The notes beneath the pieces are model-generated. The model was not told the origin of the DNA, did not search any database, and saw only the letters and a list, made by a program, of their open reading frames with translations. A stretch of 20,065 nt of DNA from contig CAYHKY010000023.1 of the NCBI GenBank assembly GCA_964357355.1, positions 1-20,065 of the forward strand. Reading direction: 5' to 3'. Source of the DNA: CAYHKY01 sp964357355 (GTDB taxonomy: Bacteria > Patescibacteriota > Microgenomatia > UBA10105). Positions within the stretch are counted from its first letter, which is position 1; each line of letters begins with the position of its first letter. Below are positions 1 through 7,380 of the stretch, in pieces. A program made the translations under genes and the position numbers.

Positions 1-95
1 GTACTACGAAAATTGAGAAATCAAAAATTACGAAAGTTCAGAGGTTAATTTACATGCATAATAGTAAGGGCTTATTTCAAACACCACTATTAACT
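1..95. other. Gene-free left edge
   Basis: This AT-rich stretch lies downstream of mltG. I see no gene, no convincing stem-loop and no T-run terminator in it. Confidence 0.5.
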
Positions 96-1067
96 TTATT
101 TCAAAAATTCTGCGACGTTGGCGTTGTGTTCTTCAAGAGTCTTGGCAAAATGGACACCACCTTCGGGATCATGAAGATAATAATAATAGTCGGTTTGAGT
201 CGGTTGTGCCACTGCCTGCAGAGATTCAAGTCCGGGGTTTGATATGGGAGCAGGCGGTAACCCTACATTTTTATAGGTATTGTAGGGTGAATTAATTTTT
301 TTGTCTTCGTCAAAAAGGACTTTTTTCCACCAAGTTTTTTCAGCTGATTGATATCCCAATGCATACTGAAGAGTAGCATCTGCTTGTAGAGGGTGACCAT
401 CACGTAAACGATTTAATAACACTCCGGCAATAACTGATCGGTCACTATTGCTTCCCTCCCGTTCAACAATTGATGCAAGTACCACTCCGTCTTCAAATGT
501 TAATCCTTGAGCTTCAAGTCCCGTTTTAATTTCATCAGTTACACGACTATTAAAGGTCTCATTCAATATTGTAACTACTGCTGCTGCCGAGGCATCTTTT
601 GGTAAAAGATAGGTATCCGGAAACATATAGCCCTCCCTGGCATATTTGAGAAATTCTGATTCAGGTAAGGAAAGTTCTTGCGTCAATTTTACTGCGATTT
701 CTTCCACCCGCCAGCCTTCAAGCACTGTTAACCATACGTCCAGTGTTCCATGTGTTAAAGTCGCGGCTAGAGTAGGAATGTTCATAGCAGCATTCAAACG
801 AAAATCTCCCGCTTGAATTTTTTCATCCACACCCATAATTTTCACTTGTAAAAAAAACGCTATCTGATCTTTTATGAGTCCTTCATGTTTGAGTCTAGTT
901 GCAATCGAACGGATTCCTTCATTTGGAGTAATCACAAATATGCGGGAAGCGGTATTTTCCGGATCCATAGGCGCTGTTGCGTCATGCCACCACAATCCTA
1001 AACCCAATACCGCAAGAATAAGAAGCACACTCAGTACGCTCAGCCGAATTCCTAATTTTGTAATCAT
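96..1067 (-). CDS. mltG: Endolytic murein transglycosylase MltG (YceG-like)
   Basis: This inner-membrane lytic transglycosylase cuts nascent glycan strands in peptidoglycan and is thought to release or terminate them. The 323-residue protein has a short cytoplasmic N-terminus and one membrane segment at about 7-27. A LysM-like/YceG region follows, then the catalytic domain. The family signature LASIVEREG is at 198-205, with E202 at the catalytic glutamate position (E. coli E218). Further conserved blocks are PLQADATLQYALG at 226-238, SPYNTY at 260-265, GLPPAPISNPG at 269-279 and the C-terminal H..T..EHN. Length is normal for the family. It is the last gene of the minus-strand run starting at 6269, 38 bases after the small zinc-ribbon-like gene. 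A TATTAT -10-like hexamer lies about 21 bases upstream of the ATG, so it may also have its own promoter. Confidence 0.95.
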   Translation of the reverse strand: MITKLGIRLSVLSVLLILAVLGLGLWWHDATAPMDPENTASRIFVITPNEGIRSIATRLKHEGLIKDQIAFFLQVKIMGVDEKIQAGDFRLNAAMNIPTLAATLTHGTLDVWLTVLEGWRVEEIAVKLTQELSLPESEFLKYAREGYMFPDTYLLPKDASAAAVVTILNETFNSRVTDEIKTGLEAQGLTFEDGVVLASIVEREGSNSDRSVIAGVLLNRLRDGHPLQADATLQYALGYQSAEKTWWKKVLFDEDKKINSPYNTYKNVGLPPAPISNPGLESLQAVAQPTQTDYYYYLHDPEGGVHFAKTLEEHNANVAEFLK

Positions 1068-1105
1068 GAGGTCTTTGACTACCTATTTATAATATGCAGA
1101 TTTGA

Positions 1106-1303
1106 TCACACTTCTGTTAGGAGAGCTCGACGGTATGTCTTTTTAGTTTTATCAAACACATACATCCGCTTGCATTTACATGTGATGATCGTCACCATTT
1201 CCTGCTCTCGTTTACTACCTTGAGATAAAGGCATTCCGCATCCCACACAACGATTTTGCGATAATAACCATGTTTGTACAGGAGCAACAATATTTTTTAA
1301 CAT
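1106..1303 (-). CDS. Small zinc-ribbon-like protein, unknown function
   Basis: This 65-residue protein has a CxxC pair at C19/C22 and a CxC pair at C42/C44, spaced as in a one-knuckle zinc ribbon. The rest is basic with a Tyr/Lys/Arg-rich tail. I do not recognise a named family. Zinc binding is inferred from the four cysteines. The gene sits between the phosphorylase (32-base gap) and mltG (38-base gap) on the same strand. Upstream of the ATG there is no Shine-Dalgarno. CATTAT ends 6 bases before the start, matching the leaderless spacing seen elsewhere in the window, but it is a weak -10. A nucleic-acid-binding accessory role is possible but unproven. Confidence 0.7.
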   Translation of the reverse strand: MLKNIVAPVQTWLLSQNRCVGCGMPLSQGSKREQEMVTIITCKCKRMYVFDKTKKTYRRALLTEV

Positions 1304-1335
1304 AATTAAATAATGATAAGACTTAAGTTATTTCT

Positions 1336-2610
1336 CTATTCTACCTTATAAATCGGAACGTGCTTCAAAGTTTCTACCGCTTCCTGCAATCGCCACTTAT
1401 CTGACGAATAAAGTGTACACAGTATATCATCTTTGTCTATTTCATCTTCAAGTTTGCGTTCAAGATATATACCTGCTTTTTTATCGTGCGGACTACCCAA
1501 TATCCTTGCGATTACTGATATATCTTTGTTATTCAATTCAGTTACTCTCCCTTTTAGTTCACTTCTCAATTCATGTTTACTTTTAGCCAGAACAAGATGA
1601 TCACAACTGCAATTGGGGTCTCCCCCTTGAATTTTAATTATTTCACGCATTTTTTTTAGCGCTTTGCCGGACGCAAGTAATTCATGAGCTACTTTCTCAC
1701 CGCTTTGAGATGATTTACCCGGCATACTCATAAAACATAATTCCAACAATTTTGCTGCCAACCGCAGAGCTTTTTGTTCAAGCATGAGCGGACGATCTTT
1801 ACGTTGTTCAAGAACTTGAAATACATCGCGCACTTCGAGCACAGGTCCCACACCGCGCCCGGCAGGTTCGCGAGTTTCGTTTACATCAGTGGCTATAGTT
1901 ATCCCAAATTTTTTCGCCAGAAACTTAAATTTTTTTTCAATTATCAGAGCATCTTTCATATATTTAATTTTCATGTTCGGACCCACTGGGATATCAAATA
2001 CCACATGAGTAGCGCCAGAAGCTACTTTTTTTGCCATAACTGAAATAATAATTTTGTCAAAAGATTCAAATGCCAATGGTTCCTCTACTTGAATCAAAAT
2101 GTCATCAGCCGGAGCCAAACCTAAATGTCCACCCCAAACTATACAACCGCCTACTTTTTCCACAATACGCTGGATTTGTTTGGGAGAAAATGTTACCGGT
2201 GCAATCACCTCCATAGTATCCGCAGTCCCTGATGGCGAAGTTATCGCGCGGGAGGAATTTTTGGGAATTTTAAAACCTGCTGCTGAAATGATCGGCACAA
2301 TAATCATGGTCGTCCGGGTTCCGGCGACACCACCGGTGGAATGCTTATCCGCTACAATACCTGAAAAATGCAGACGTTCACCGGTTTCAGCCATCGCTTT
2401 TGTCAAAAAATACAACTCATCATCATTGAATCCTTCCGTAAATCCCGCAGCAGCAAAATAGGCAGTCAGAACATCTCCCAATCTTCTACTGGCAATCTCA
2501 TCCATAAGGGTAAATATCTCACGATAGGTGAGTTTTTTTCCAACCAACTTTTTTTTGATTGCTTCAATAGCCAACCGTTTGTTATCGTGGGTTTTAGTTT
2601 GCTTGATCAT
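1336..2610 (-). CDS. AMP/thymidine phosphorylase family protein (archaeal AMP-phosphorylase-like)
   Basis: Members of this nucleoside-phosphorylase family split (deoxy)nucleosides or AMP with phosphate, giving a free base and a sugar phosphate. The helical domain holds ETGERL at 75-80. The phosphate/substrate motif DKHSTGGV spans 88-95, and SRAITSPSGTADTMEV spans 120-135. WGGHLGLAPADDI at 159-171 and FDIPVGP at 205-211 resemble archaeal AMP phosphorylase more than E. coli DeoA, from memory of those families. At 424 residues it lacks the extra N-terminal domain of roughly 80 residues that archaeal AMP phosphorylases have. The start overlaps the end of ruvX by 17 bases. A TGC-TACAAT extended -10 (2620-2625 plus upstream TG) lies 9 bases before the ATG, so it may also be transcribed alone. 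Whether AMP or thymidine is the substrate cannot be settled here. No RuBisCO or ribose-1,5-bisphosphate isomerase gene is in the window. Confidence 0.88.
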   Translation of the reverse strand: MIKQTKTHDNKRLAIEAIKKKLVGKKLTYREIFTLMDEIASRRLGDVLTAYFAAAGFTEGFNDDELYFLTKAMAETGERLHFSGIVADKHSTGGVAGTRTTMIIVPIISAAGFKIPKNSSRAITSPSGTADTMEVIAPVTFSPKQIQRIVEKVGGCIVWGGHLGLAPADDILIQVEEPLAFESFDKIIISVMAKKVASGATHVVFDIPVGPNMKIKYMKDALIIEKKFKFLAKKFGITIATDVNETREPAGRGVGPVLEVRDVFQVLEQRKDRPLMLEQKALRLAAKLLELCFMSMPGKSSQSGEKVAHELLASGKALKKMREIIKIQGGDPNCSCDHLVLAKSKHELRSELKGRVTELNNKDISVIARILGSPHDKKAGIYLERKLEDEIDKDDILCTLYSSDKWRLQEAVETLKHVPIYKVE

Positions 2611-2974
2611 CGAGGTATGATTGTAGCATAAGGGCTGCTGCCACTTGATGCTCTTTTTCTTTACGCCGTTTACGACTGCTGTTACCCAAAATAAGATTTT
2701 GCTGTGCCCCTTTACTACTCAATGTCTCATCCCAATATAACACAGGTAACCCGGTAGCATTACCAAGCGATTTCCCAAAGCTCAACACATTTCTCTTTAG
2801 TCTGCCAACAGGCATCCCAATGATTATTTTTTCTACGGCATATTTACGACACATGCCAACAATACGTACTACTCCCTCATTAGTATTTACCACCATCAAT
2901 CCTTCAGCAAGTGAAGTTTGAGCCAATGCTGTACCGATGTAGCGATCGCCGTAATCAACTGCGAGGATTGTCAT
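2594..2974 (-). CDS. ruvX: RuvX/YqgF family putative pre-16S rRNA nuclease
   Basis: This RNase-H-fold enzyme of the YqgF family is implicated in 16S rRNA 5'-end processing. I start it at 2974 (MTILAVDYGDRYIG), giving 126 residues, because GGAAG lies 6 bases upstream and the family begins with this strand. The open frame extends to 3043, but that adds 23 residues read through the sortase end. The first catalytic Asp is D7, IIIGMPVG is at 50-57 and WDET at 81-84 carries the second acidic site. The C-terminal block reads EHQVAAALMLQSYLD. The usual third acidic position before AA appears to be His109, so catalysis may be altered or the alignment may differ. It overlaps the sortase gene by 20 bases and the phosphorylase gene by 17, indicating coupled translation. 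Confidence 0.88.
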   Translation of the reverse strand: MTILAVDYGDRYIGTALAQTSLAEGLMVVNTNEGVVRIVGMCRKYAVEKIIIGMPVGRLKRNVLSFGKSLGNATGLPVLYWDETLSSKGAQQNLILGNSSRKRRKEKEHQVAAALMLQSYLDDQAN

Positions 2975-3662
2975 TTTCACTTCCGAACGGAGATTGTTTT
3001 GCAGTAACCCAAAGCCGTTCAAGGTAGGTGCCTGGGGGAACACAAGTTACTAAGGTGACATACGAATCATCATACCTTTGTTCAAGTCCTGCCACGTCAT
3101 CCGGAGCAGCCACCCTGGCCACAGTTACTTCATATCGATAATCTACTCCATCGTAACGAACAAATATATCATCACCTTCTTTTAATTTAGGTAGGAGTGA
3201 AAAAATTGAAAGATAGTTATTCGGGTCATAAAATTGGGGCAATATCGAGTGGCCAAAAAGCACAGCGTTTCCGGCTTTGCCCGGTAATCCGGTTCCACCG
3301 TAATGAATAATGTTTTTTGTTAAATCATCTGTGCCGATTCGGACTTTAGCATTTATAATTCGCAGTTTTGGGATTGATATCGTGTAATAACCTCCGGCAG
3401 TCGAAGTACGAGCCGGACTTTTGGGAAACCAATTGCTTGCTTTCATATAATCTATGTCTTTATCCTTCGCAAGTGCGCTGCCAATTACATCTTCAGCAAC
3501 CGGAGTAATGACATATCCTAAGTTGGTATAAAAAAGTTTAAACGAAAGAATTGGCCAAATGACCCATACCAAGATAGCAATTCCAAGTGAAATCGACAAT
3601 AAAGGAAATACAGGCACGGTCACCGTGACCGGAATCATTTTGACGTATCGATAGTGGCGCAT
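2955..3662 (-). CDS. Sortase family transpeptidase
   Basis: Sortases are membrane-anchored cysteine transpeptidases that cleave sorting signals and attach proteins to the cell surface. The 235-residue protein has an N-terminal membrane segment at about 19-42 and then an extracytoplasmic sortase beta barrel. Catalytic residues are H138 in LFGHS, C207 in VTLVTC and R216 in ERLWV, in the right order and spacing. No substrate with an obvious sorting motif and C-terminal anchor is encoded in the window, so its targets are unknown. The first ATG (3662) has no clear ribosome site. A second ATG at 3638 (residue 9) is an equally possible start and keeps the membrane anchor. The gene lies 96 bases downstream of the YvlD-like gene and overlaps ruvX by 20 bases. 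Confidence 0.92.
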   Translation of the reverse strand: MRHYRYVKMIPVTVTVPVFPLLSISLGIAILVWVIWPILSFKLFYTNLGYVITPVAEDVIGSALAKDKDIDYMKASNWFPKSPARTSTAGGYYTISIPKLRIINAKVRIGTDDLTKNIIHYGGTGLPGKAGNAVLFGHSILPQFYDPNNYLSIFSLLPKLKEGDDIFVRYDGVDYRYEVTVARVAAPDDVAGLEQRYDDSYVTLVTCVPPGTYLERLWVTAKQSPFGSENDNPRS

Positions 3663-3758
3663 AGAAAAAATGCAAAAATTTAGAAACCACGCCCTAACAT
3701 TTAAGTTGGCTTATTCCATAATGACATGAAAAAAGTAAAAAATGCAAGTCCTCAAGTT

Positions 3759-4094
3759 TTACGCGCGAAGGGTATTGAGAAAAGAATTAACTAGCGAGAG
3801 TACCAAACTAAACATTAATGCCCACCAAAATCCGGCAACTGCAAATCCCGGAACTATCGAGGAAACAAAAATAACCAGAATCGCGTTGATTACAAACGTA
3901 AACAATCCCAAGGTCAGAATTGTTATCGGCAAAGTTAAAAGTATCAAGATCGGTTTTAGAACAGCATTGGCAATCCCCAAAAGAACACTGACGACAATAG
4001 CTGTCCAAAATGTGTCAACCGTGATCCCGGGCAAAATATACGCCGATATAAATACGGCGATTCCACTTACCAATAGGTTTGCAATAAATTTCAT
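3759..4094 (-). CDS. YvlD / phage holin family 4 superfamily membrane protein
   Basis: This 111-residue protein is almost wholly hydrophobic, with about four membrane segments. The block LKPILILLTLPITILTLGLF (about 46-65) followed by TFVINA is characteristic of the YvlD/Phage_holin_4_2 family (PF04020). Despite the name, the chromosomal members are not known lysis proteins and their role is poorly defined. The ATG directly abuts the stop codon of the upstream 724-residue gene (stop 4095-4097, start 4092-4094), and no Shine-Dalgarno is visible. Translation is therefore probably coupled, and the two products may work together at the membrane. That link is inference. Confidence 0.88.
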   Translation of the reverse strand: MKFIANLLVSGIAVFISAYILPGITVDTFWTAIVVSVLLGIANAVLKPILILLTLPITILTLGLFTFVINAILVIFVSSIVPGFAVAGFWWALMFSLVLSLVNSFLNTLRA

Positions 4095-6269
4095 TTAAAG
4101 AGGAGATACTTCAATTTTGATATTGTTTTTATTCCTTGGTAATTGTTTTTTAAGGAAATCAAAAGGCGCTTTCATTTCAAATTCAACACCGGAAACTCCG
4201 GAAATTGATTGCAAATATGAAGTAGCTTCTGATTGGGTACGTCCGCTGAGCTTTTGGGCTAATTCGCTAGTATCCAGTTTGGGCGTTAACGTAAGAACAA
4301 TAGTTGTGTCAAAAATACGAGCGTCGCCTTCACCCTCCCGTACATTTTCAACGTGTATTTTTACATCTTCCGGTTTGTAGGTATAACTTGATGGCACTCC
4401 CCCCGCAATCAAACGTTCCAAAAATTCATCGAAGTCTGTTTGACTATATGAGAATGCGATGGCACTCAAAGTCAAATCAACAACTATATTATCAGCTTCC
4501 TCACCCAATTCTTTATCGAAAACTTCTTTGGTAATTTTACTGGAAAGTGAATTCTCCAGGAGCTTGTCACCGCTTGTAAGTTTGGCAGTAATTTCATTTT
4601 TGGCCTTCTCTTCAAGATCAGAAACAGCTTGCTCTTTCAACGAAGCCTGATCCTCACGCGTCACAACTGCTATTTCCCGACTGCTGACTCCGCTAAAGAC
4701 TTTGTCGTTTCGGGCTGAATATGACGAACCAGGTAAATCAGTAAATGTAAACTCGGTACCTGCCCCTACATTCGAAGCGCTTCCTATGTCGTTCGCGGTA
4801 ATTTGGGCTTTCGTAGTTCCGTAAGTTAAAGCGCCCACACTTTCGCTCGCTGAAGCAACATTGATTTCTTCATCAAGAGTGAACTTGAGTTTCGCAGCTA
4901 AAAGCGTCGTCCCCTTTTTAAATACTTTGGAATTTAATGTTTTGTTATATACCGTGACTTCTCCTTTTGCCTTTTCTCCGACCGTCTTTTTGCCCGAAGT
5001 TTTGATAGATTTACTCCCGTTTACCTCAAATGCAATTTCCTTACCCGGAAGAATTTTTTTCTCAATATCAGGCTCAGAAACGTTTGGATCAATAGTTATT
5101 TCTTCCTGTTGGTTACGCGTTTTTGTAGAAACTAAAAGACGAATCGTTGCAGTTGGCAAGAAGTAATATGTTGCTCCTAAGAAACCTGTAAAAAGGAAAG
5201 TTAATAAAAGTATCACGGCGATAACAGATCCAACTCTTGAAACTTTAGGTATGCGTAAAGTAAAACTTAAGCGGGGTATTAAGGTGCTGAATTTTGGTAA
5301 TTGCCATCCTTTGGATTTTTTTTGATCCGGTCCGGAAACAGTCTGATTTTGCAGTGATGTAACTGGTGCAACAACTGCTGTTTCATTATCAATGTCTACC
5401 TCTGCAGAATGAACAGCTTCCACTTCAGCATTTTCTTCTTCTTTTACAAAATCCAGATCAGGCGCCTCCCTCTCTTCAATTTCTTGTTCCTTCGATTCGG
5501 AAACAGTTGTTTCTTCAGGACTTTGATAGACAATTTCGGATCCTGAAGCGACTGCGACGGCTTTTACCCCGAAATCAGAGGCTAAAATCTCGATTTTCGG
5601 AAAATGCAGAAAATTAGCTTTTTTTTGCCAGGGATGATTGAGGAGTTCGGTTTTAATAATTTCCAGATCTCCACTTCCGTAAATCAAAACCCGCGACGGC
5701 AATACTTCTACATCTGTAAAAGATGTCAGGGCGCTTTCCACATCTTGAGAAATTGACTCCGAACGCACTTGAGTGATTGAATGCACCATTTTTCCTATTT
5801 TAAAGAGTGAAATAACGAAATGAGTCCCTTCGATGCCTATCAAAATCACCGTTTGGGCAGTACCTTCATCTTTTTGAAGTAAATGGGCAATCGCAATTGG
5901 TATTTCCACAAATCCGCGCGGCTTCAGAGACAGCGCAGTAGTAAGTTCCTTCAATTGCTTAAGATGATGTTCCTTAATTCTGTCTTCTGTAAGCCAATCC
6001 GGAAATAGACCAAAAACAACGCTCGTCAATTCATGCCCTTCAGGTAGTGCTGATTCAATCTCGGTAATCCCCTGGTCTGCGGCATCAACAGCAGCTTTCC
6101 ATTCTCCTTGGTATGATTTTGATGTAGTCTTGAGGACTTTGACTGATCCTGCTTTGGTTCCTTCCCACAATGCCACGTCTATTGTGACCGGACCAACCAT
6201 CATGGCGCACAAATATTCTACTTCTTCTTTCTTATGGTGCAGGAAACCCTCAAGCATAGGCAAGTACAT
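4095..6269 (-). CDS. Single-span protein: actin-like (PilM/FtsA-type) N-half plus baseplate-J-like C-half
   Basis: This 724-residue protein has three parts. Residues about 24-245 look like a divergent actin-like ATPase fold of the PilM/FtsA kind: a beta-rich opening (PVTIDVALWEG), a second phosphate-like strand (VILIGIEGTHFVISL) at 141-155 and a terminal VLIYGSGD at 194-201. Residues about 250-320 form an acidic, low-complexity linker. One membrane helix follows at 346-371. The remaining 350 residues are outside the membrane and contain the VGEKAKGEVTVYN-type repeat region that automatic pipelines often call baseplate J/gp47-like in CPR genomes. Function is unknown. It could couple cytoplasmic ATP state to a surface or pilus-like structure. 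The start is uncertain: ATGs at 6269, 6257 and further in have no good ribosome site. It heads the minus-strand envelope run and is coupled to the YvlD-like gene. Confidence 0.75.
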   Translation of the reverse strand: MYLPMLEGFLHHKKEEVEYLCAMMVGPVTIDVALWEGTKAGSVKVLKTTSKSYQGEWKAAVDAADQGITEIESALPEGHELTSVVFGLFPDWLTEDRIKEHHLKQLKELTTALSLKPRGFVEIPIAIAHLLQKDEGTAQTVILIGIEGTHFVISLFKIGKMVHSITQVRSESISQDVESALTSFTDVEVLPSRVLIYGSGDLEIIKTELLNHPWQKKANFLHFPKIEILASDFGVKAVAVASGSEIVYQSPEETTVSESKEQEIEEREAPDLDFVKEEENAEVEAVHSAEVDIDNETAVVAPVTSLQNQTVSGPDQKKSKGWQLPKFSTLIPRLSFTLRIPKVSRVGSVIAVILLLTFLFTGFLGATYYFLPTATIRLLVSTKTRNQQEEITIDPNVSEPDIEKKILPGKEIAFEVNGSKSIKTSGKKTVGEKAKGEVTVYNKTLNSKVFKKGTTLLAAKLKFTLDEEINVASASESVGALTYGTTKAQITANDIGSASNVGAGTEFTFTDLPGSSYSARNDKVFSGVSSREIAVVTREDQASLKEQAVSDLEEKAKNEITAKLTSGDKLLENSLSSKITKEVFDKELGEEADNIVVDLTLSAIAFSYSQTDFDEFLERLIAGGVPSSYTYKPEDVKIHVENVREGEGDARIFDTTIVLTLTPKLDTSELAQKLSGRTQSEATSYLQSISGVSGVEFEMKAPFDFLKKQLPRNKNNIKIEVSPL

Positions 6270-6346
6270 TCCATATTAACGAATGAAAAGAAGTTTTGCA
6301 AAGCGCTTATTAAAATATTGAATTAACAAATCCTTGCAAGACAAAC

Positions 6347-6372
6347 GGTTATTTATCAAAATAACCTTTTTT
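6347..6372 (+). terminator. Orphan intrinsic-terminator-like hairpin
   Basis: GGTTATTT (6347-6354), a four-base loop ATCA and the exact complement AAATAACC (6359-6366) are followed immediately by six T on the plus strand. No plus-strand gene lies upstream of it: the region is between the divergent 724-residue gene and lapA. It could end an unseen short transcript, act as an attenuator, or insulate lapA from antisense transcription. Confidence 0.55.
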
Positions 6373-6393
6373 ATCCTTGAAATAGCCAAAACA

Positions 6394-6409
6394 TGGTAGA
6401 ATAGTCATA
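6394..6409 (+). promoter_or_regulatory. Extended -10 promoter of lapA-like gene, leaderless
   Basis: TG-G-TAGAAT gives an extended -10 (hexamer 6397-6402), and AGTCAT separates it from the ATG at 6409. Transcription should start at or next to the start codon. No Shine-Dalgarno is present and no good -35 is seen at 17 bases. Confidence 0.6.
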
Positions 6410-6753
6410 TGTTTGCACTCGTCAGTATAGTCATTTTTGGGCTTGTTTTTGCATACTTTGCGACATTAAATACCATTCCTATTAATATCAACTTAGGTTA
6501 TACTCTAATTTCCAATGTTCCGTTGTATTTAGCCATATTAACCTCTTTAGCTGGTGGATTAATACTAGCTGCTATTATTTATGTAGGCAAATCATTAGCC
6601 AGTTATTTTAAAAATGAATCTACGGCTCATGAACTACGAAAAACCAAGAATACCGTCACTGAATTGACTAAAAGAATTCATCAGCTGGAGCTGGAAAATA
6701 CTAAACTCAAAGCAAAAGCTGAAGGTGAACCGGTTGATGAAGATTCGTTATAA
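6409..6753 (+). CDS. LapA family (DUF1049) inner-membrane protein
   Basis: This 114-residue protein has two membrane helices, at about 2-18 and 37-60, separated by a short loop rich in Ile/Asn (NTIPININLG). A charged coiled coil follows at about 68-105 (HELRKTKNTVTELTKRIHQL). This is the layout of the LapA/YciS family (PF06305). In E. coli LapA works with LapB in control of LPS synthesis. A CPR cell is not expected to make LPS that way, so the role here is open. It is the first gene of a short plus-strand unit with the Nudix gene (start-codon gap 35 bases), read from the leaderless promoter just upstream. Confidence 0.85.
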   Translation: MFALVSIVIFGLVFAYFATLNTIPININLGYTLISNVPLYLAILTSLAGGLILAAIIYVGKSLASYFKNESTAHELRKTKNTVTELTKRIHQLELENTKLKAKAEGEPVDEDSL

Positions 6754-6788
6754 GACTGCCGCTTATAAGGATTTGGCGCTGGCTCAAC

Positions 6789-7259
6789 TTGCCCAAGCAA
6801 TTGCAATTACTTCTTGTTAGGTTAACCCATGATGAATTCTTAATCAGTGTCGTCGGTGTCACGTTCAATGATCAAGACGAAGTCTTACTTTTGAAGCATA
6901 CTTACCGTGACCCTCCTTGGGGGTTGCCGTGCGGTTATATCAATGCCAGGGAACACCCCAAAGAAGCACTTGAGCGGGAAATTAAAGAAGAAACCGGTTT
7001 GGTGATTTCGGTTGACAGGCGTATGAAAATCCGTACCGACCGCGATACAGCCAGGTTAGAAATTGTCTATCTTGCCACCTTTATCGGTGGAGATTTTCAA
7101 CCATCCGATGAAGTTGAGGCAGTTCAGTTTTTTGAGTTTGACCAGTTACCGCTGCTCACAAATAAACAACTATTTTTGATCAACAAAAGTTTTGAAATCC
7201 GCAGACAAACCAGACCCCAAAATCTGTTTTCCAGACTCTTTGACAGGAAAAAAATATAA
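6789..7259 (+). CDS. Nudix hydrolase
   Basis: Nudix enzymes hydrolyse nucleoside diphosphates linked to another moiety, often cleaning up oxidised or surplus nucleotides. The 156-residue protein carries a complete Nudix box at residues 49-71: G, five residues, E55, seven residues, then REIKEETGL. This meets the GX5EX7REUXEEXGU pattern in full. A strand VVGVTFNDQ leads into LLLKHTYRDPPWGLPCGY, the usual entry to the box. The start is TTG at 6789. The frame is open back to 6741 but has no ATG or GTG, and the TTG start gives the family-typical opening. There is no close Shine-Dalgarno (AAGGAT is 17 bases away), so translation may depend on lapA read-through. The substrate cannot be predicted. 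Confidence 0.9.
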   Translation: MPKQLQLLLVRLTHDEFLISVVGVTFNDQDEVLLLKHTYRDPPWGLPCGYINAREHPKEALEREIKEETGLVISVDRRMKIRTDRDTARLEIVYLATFIGGDFQPSDEVEAVQFFEFDQLPLLTNKQLFLINKSFEIRRQTRPQNLFSRLFDRKKI

Positions 7260-7326
7260 GCCTGGGTTTAATAATATCTCCACTTCGGGGGCGCTATAAG
7301 TTCGCACGTCGGGTACTTAATGAATC

Positions 7327-7348
7327 TCCCTGCAACTAGCTGCGAGGA
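7327..7348. repeat. Degenerate stem-loop in a convergent gap
   Basis: TCCCTGCA (7327-7334) and TGCGAGGA (7341-7348) can pair with one mismatch and one T-G wobble around a six-base loop. It lies in the 121-base gap (7260-7380) between the converging Nudix and SDR genes. It could be a weak bidirectional terminator or the relic of a palindromic repeat. No T-run follows it. Confidence 0.3.
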
Positions 7349-7380
7349 ATTAGAGTTACTGTGTATTTTTATAGACCTCG

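Noticed and set aside
2099..2631. Overlapping plus-strand frames of 120 and 87 codons
   Set aside because: They lie wholly antisense to the phosphorylase gene, whose motifs are unmistakable, and show no protein-like features.
2975..3043. Longer N-terminus for RuvX
   Set aside because: The added residues are read through the sortase 3' end, and GGAAG sits just before the internal ATG at 2974, where the family's first strand begins.
3663..3758. Terminator after the YvlD-like gene
   Set aside because: Two T-runs occur on the minus strand, but no stem precedes them, so read-through into the sortase gene is likely.
3742..4098. 118-codon plus-strand frame
   Set aside because: Antisense shadow of the YvlD-like membrane protein; rich in Lys/Thr/Ile only because of the opposite strand's hydrophobic codons.
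7260..7380. Short frame from 7320 reading MNLPATSCEELELLCIFIDL
   Set aside because: It overlaps the end of the SDR gene, has no ribosome site or promoter, and the region looks like a degenerate palindromic repeat.
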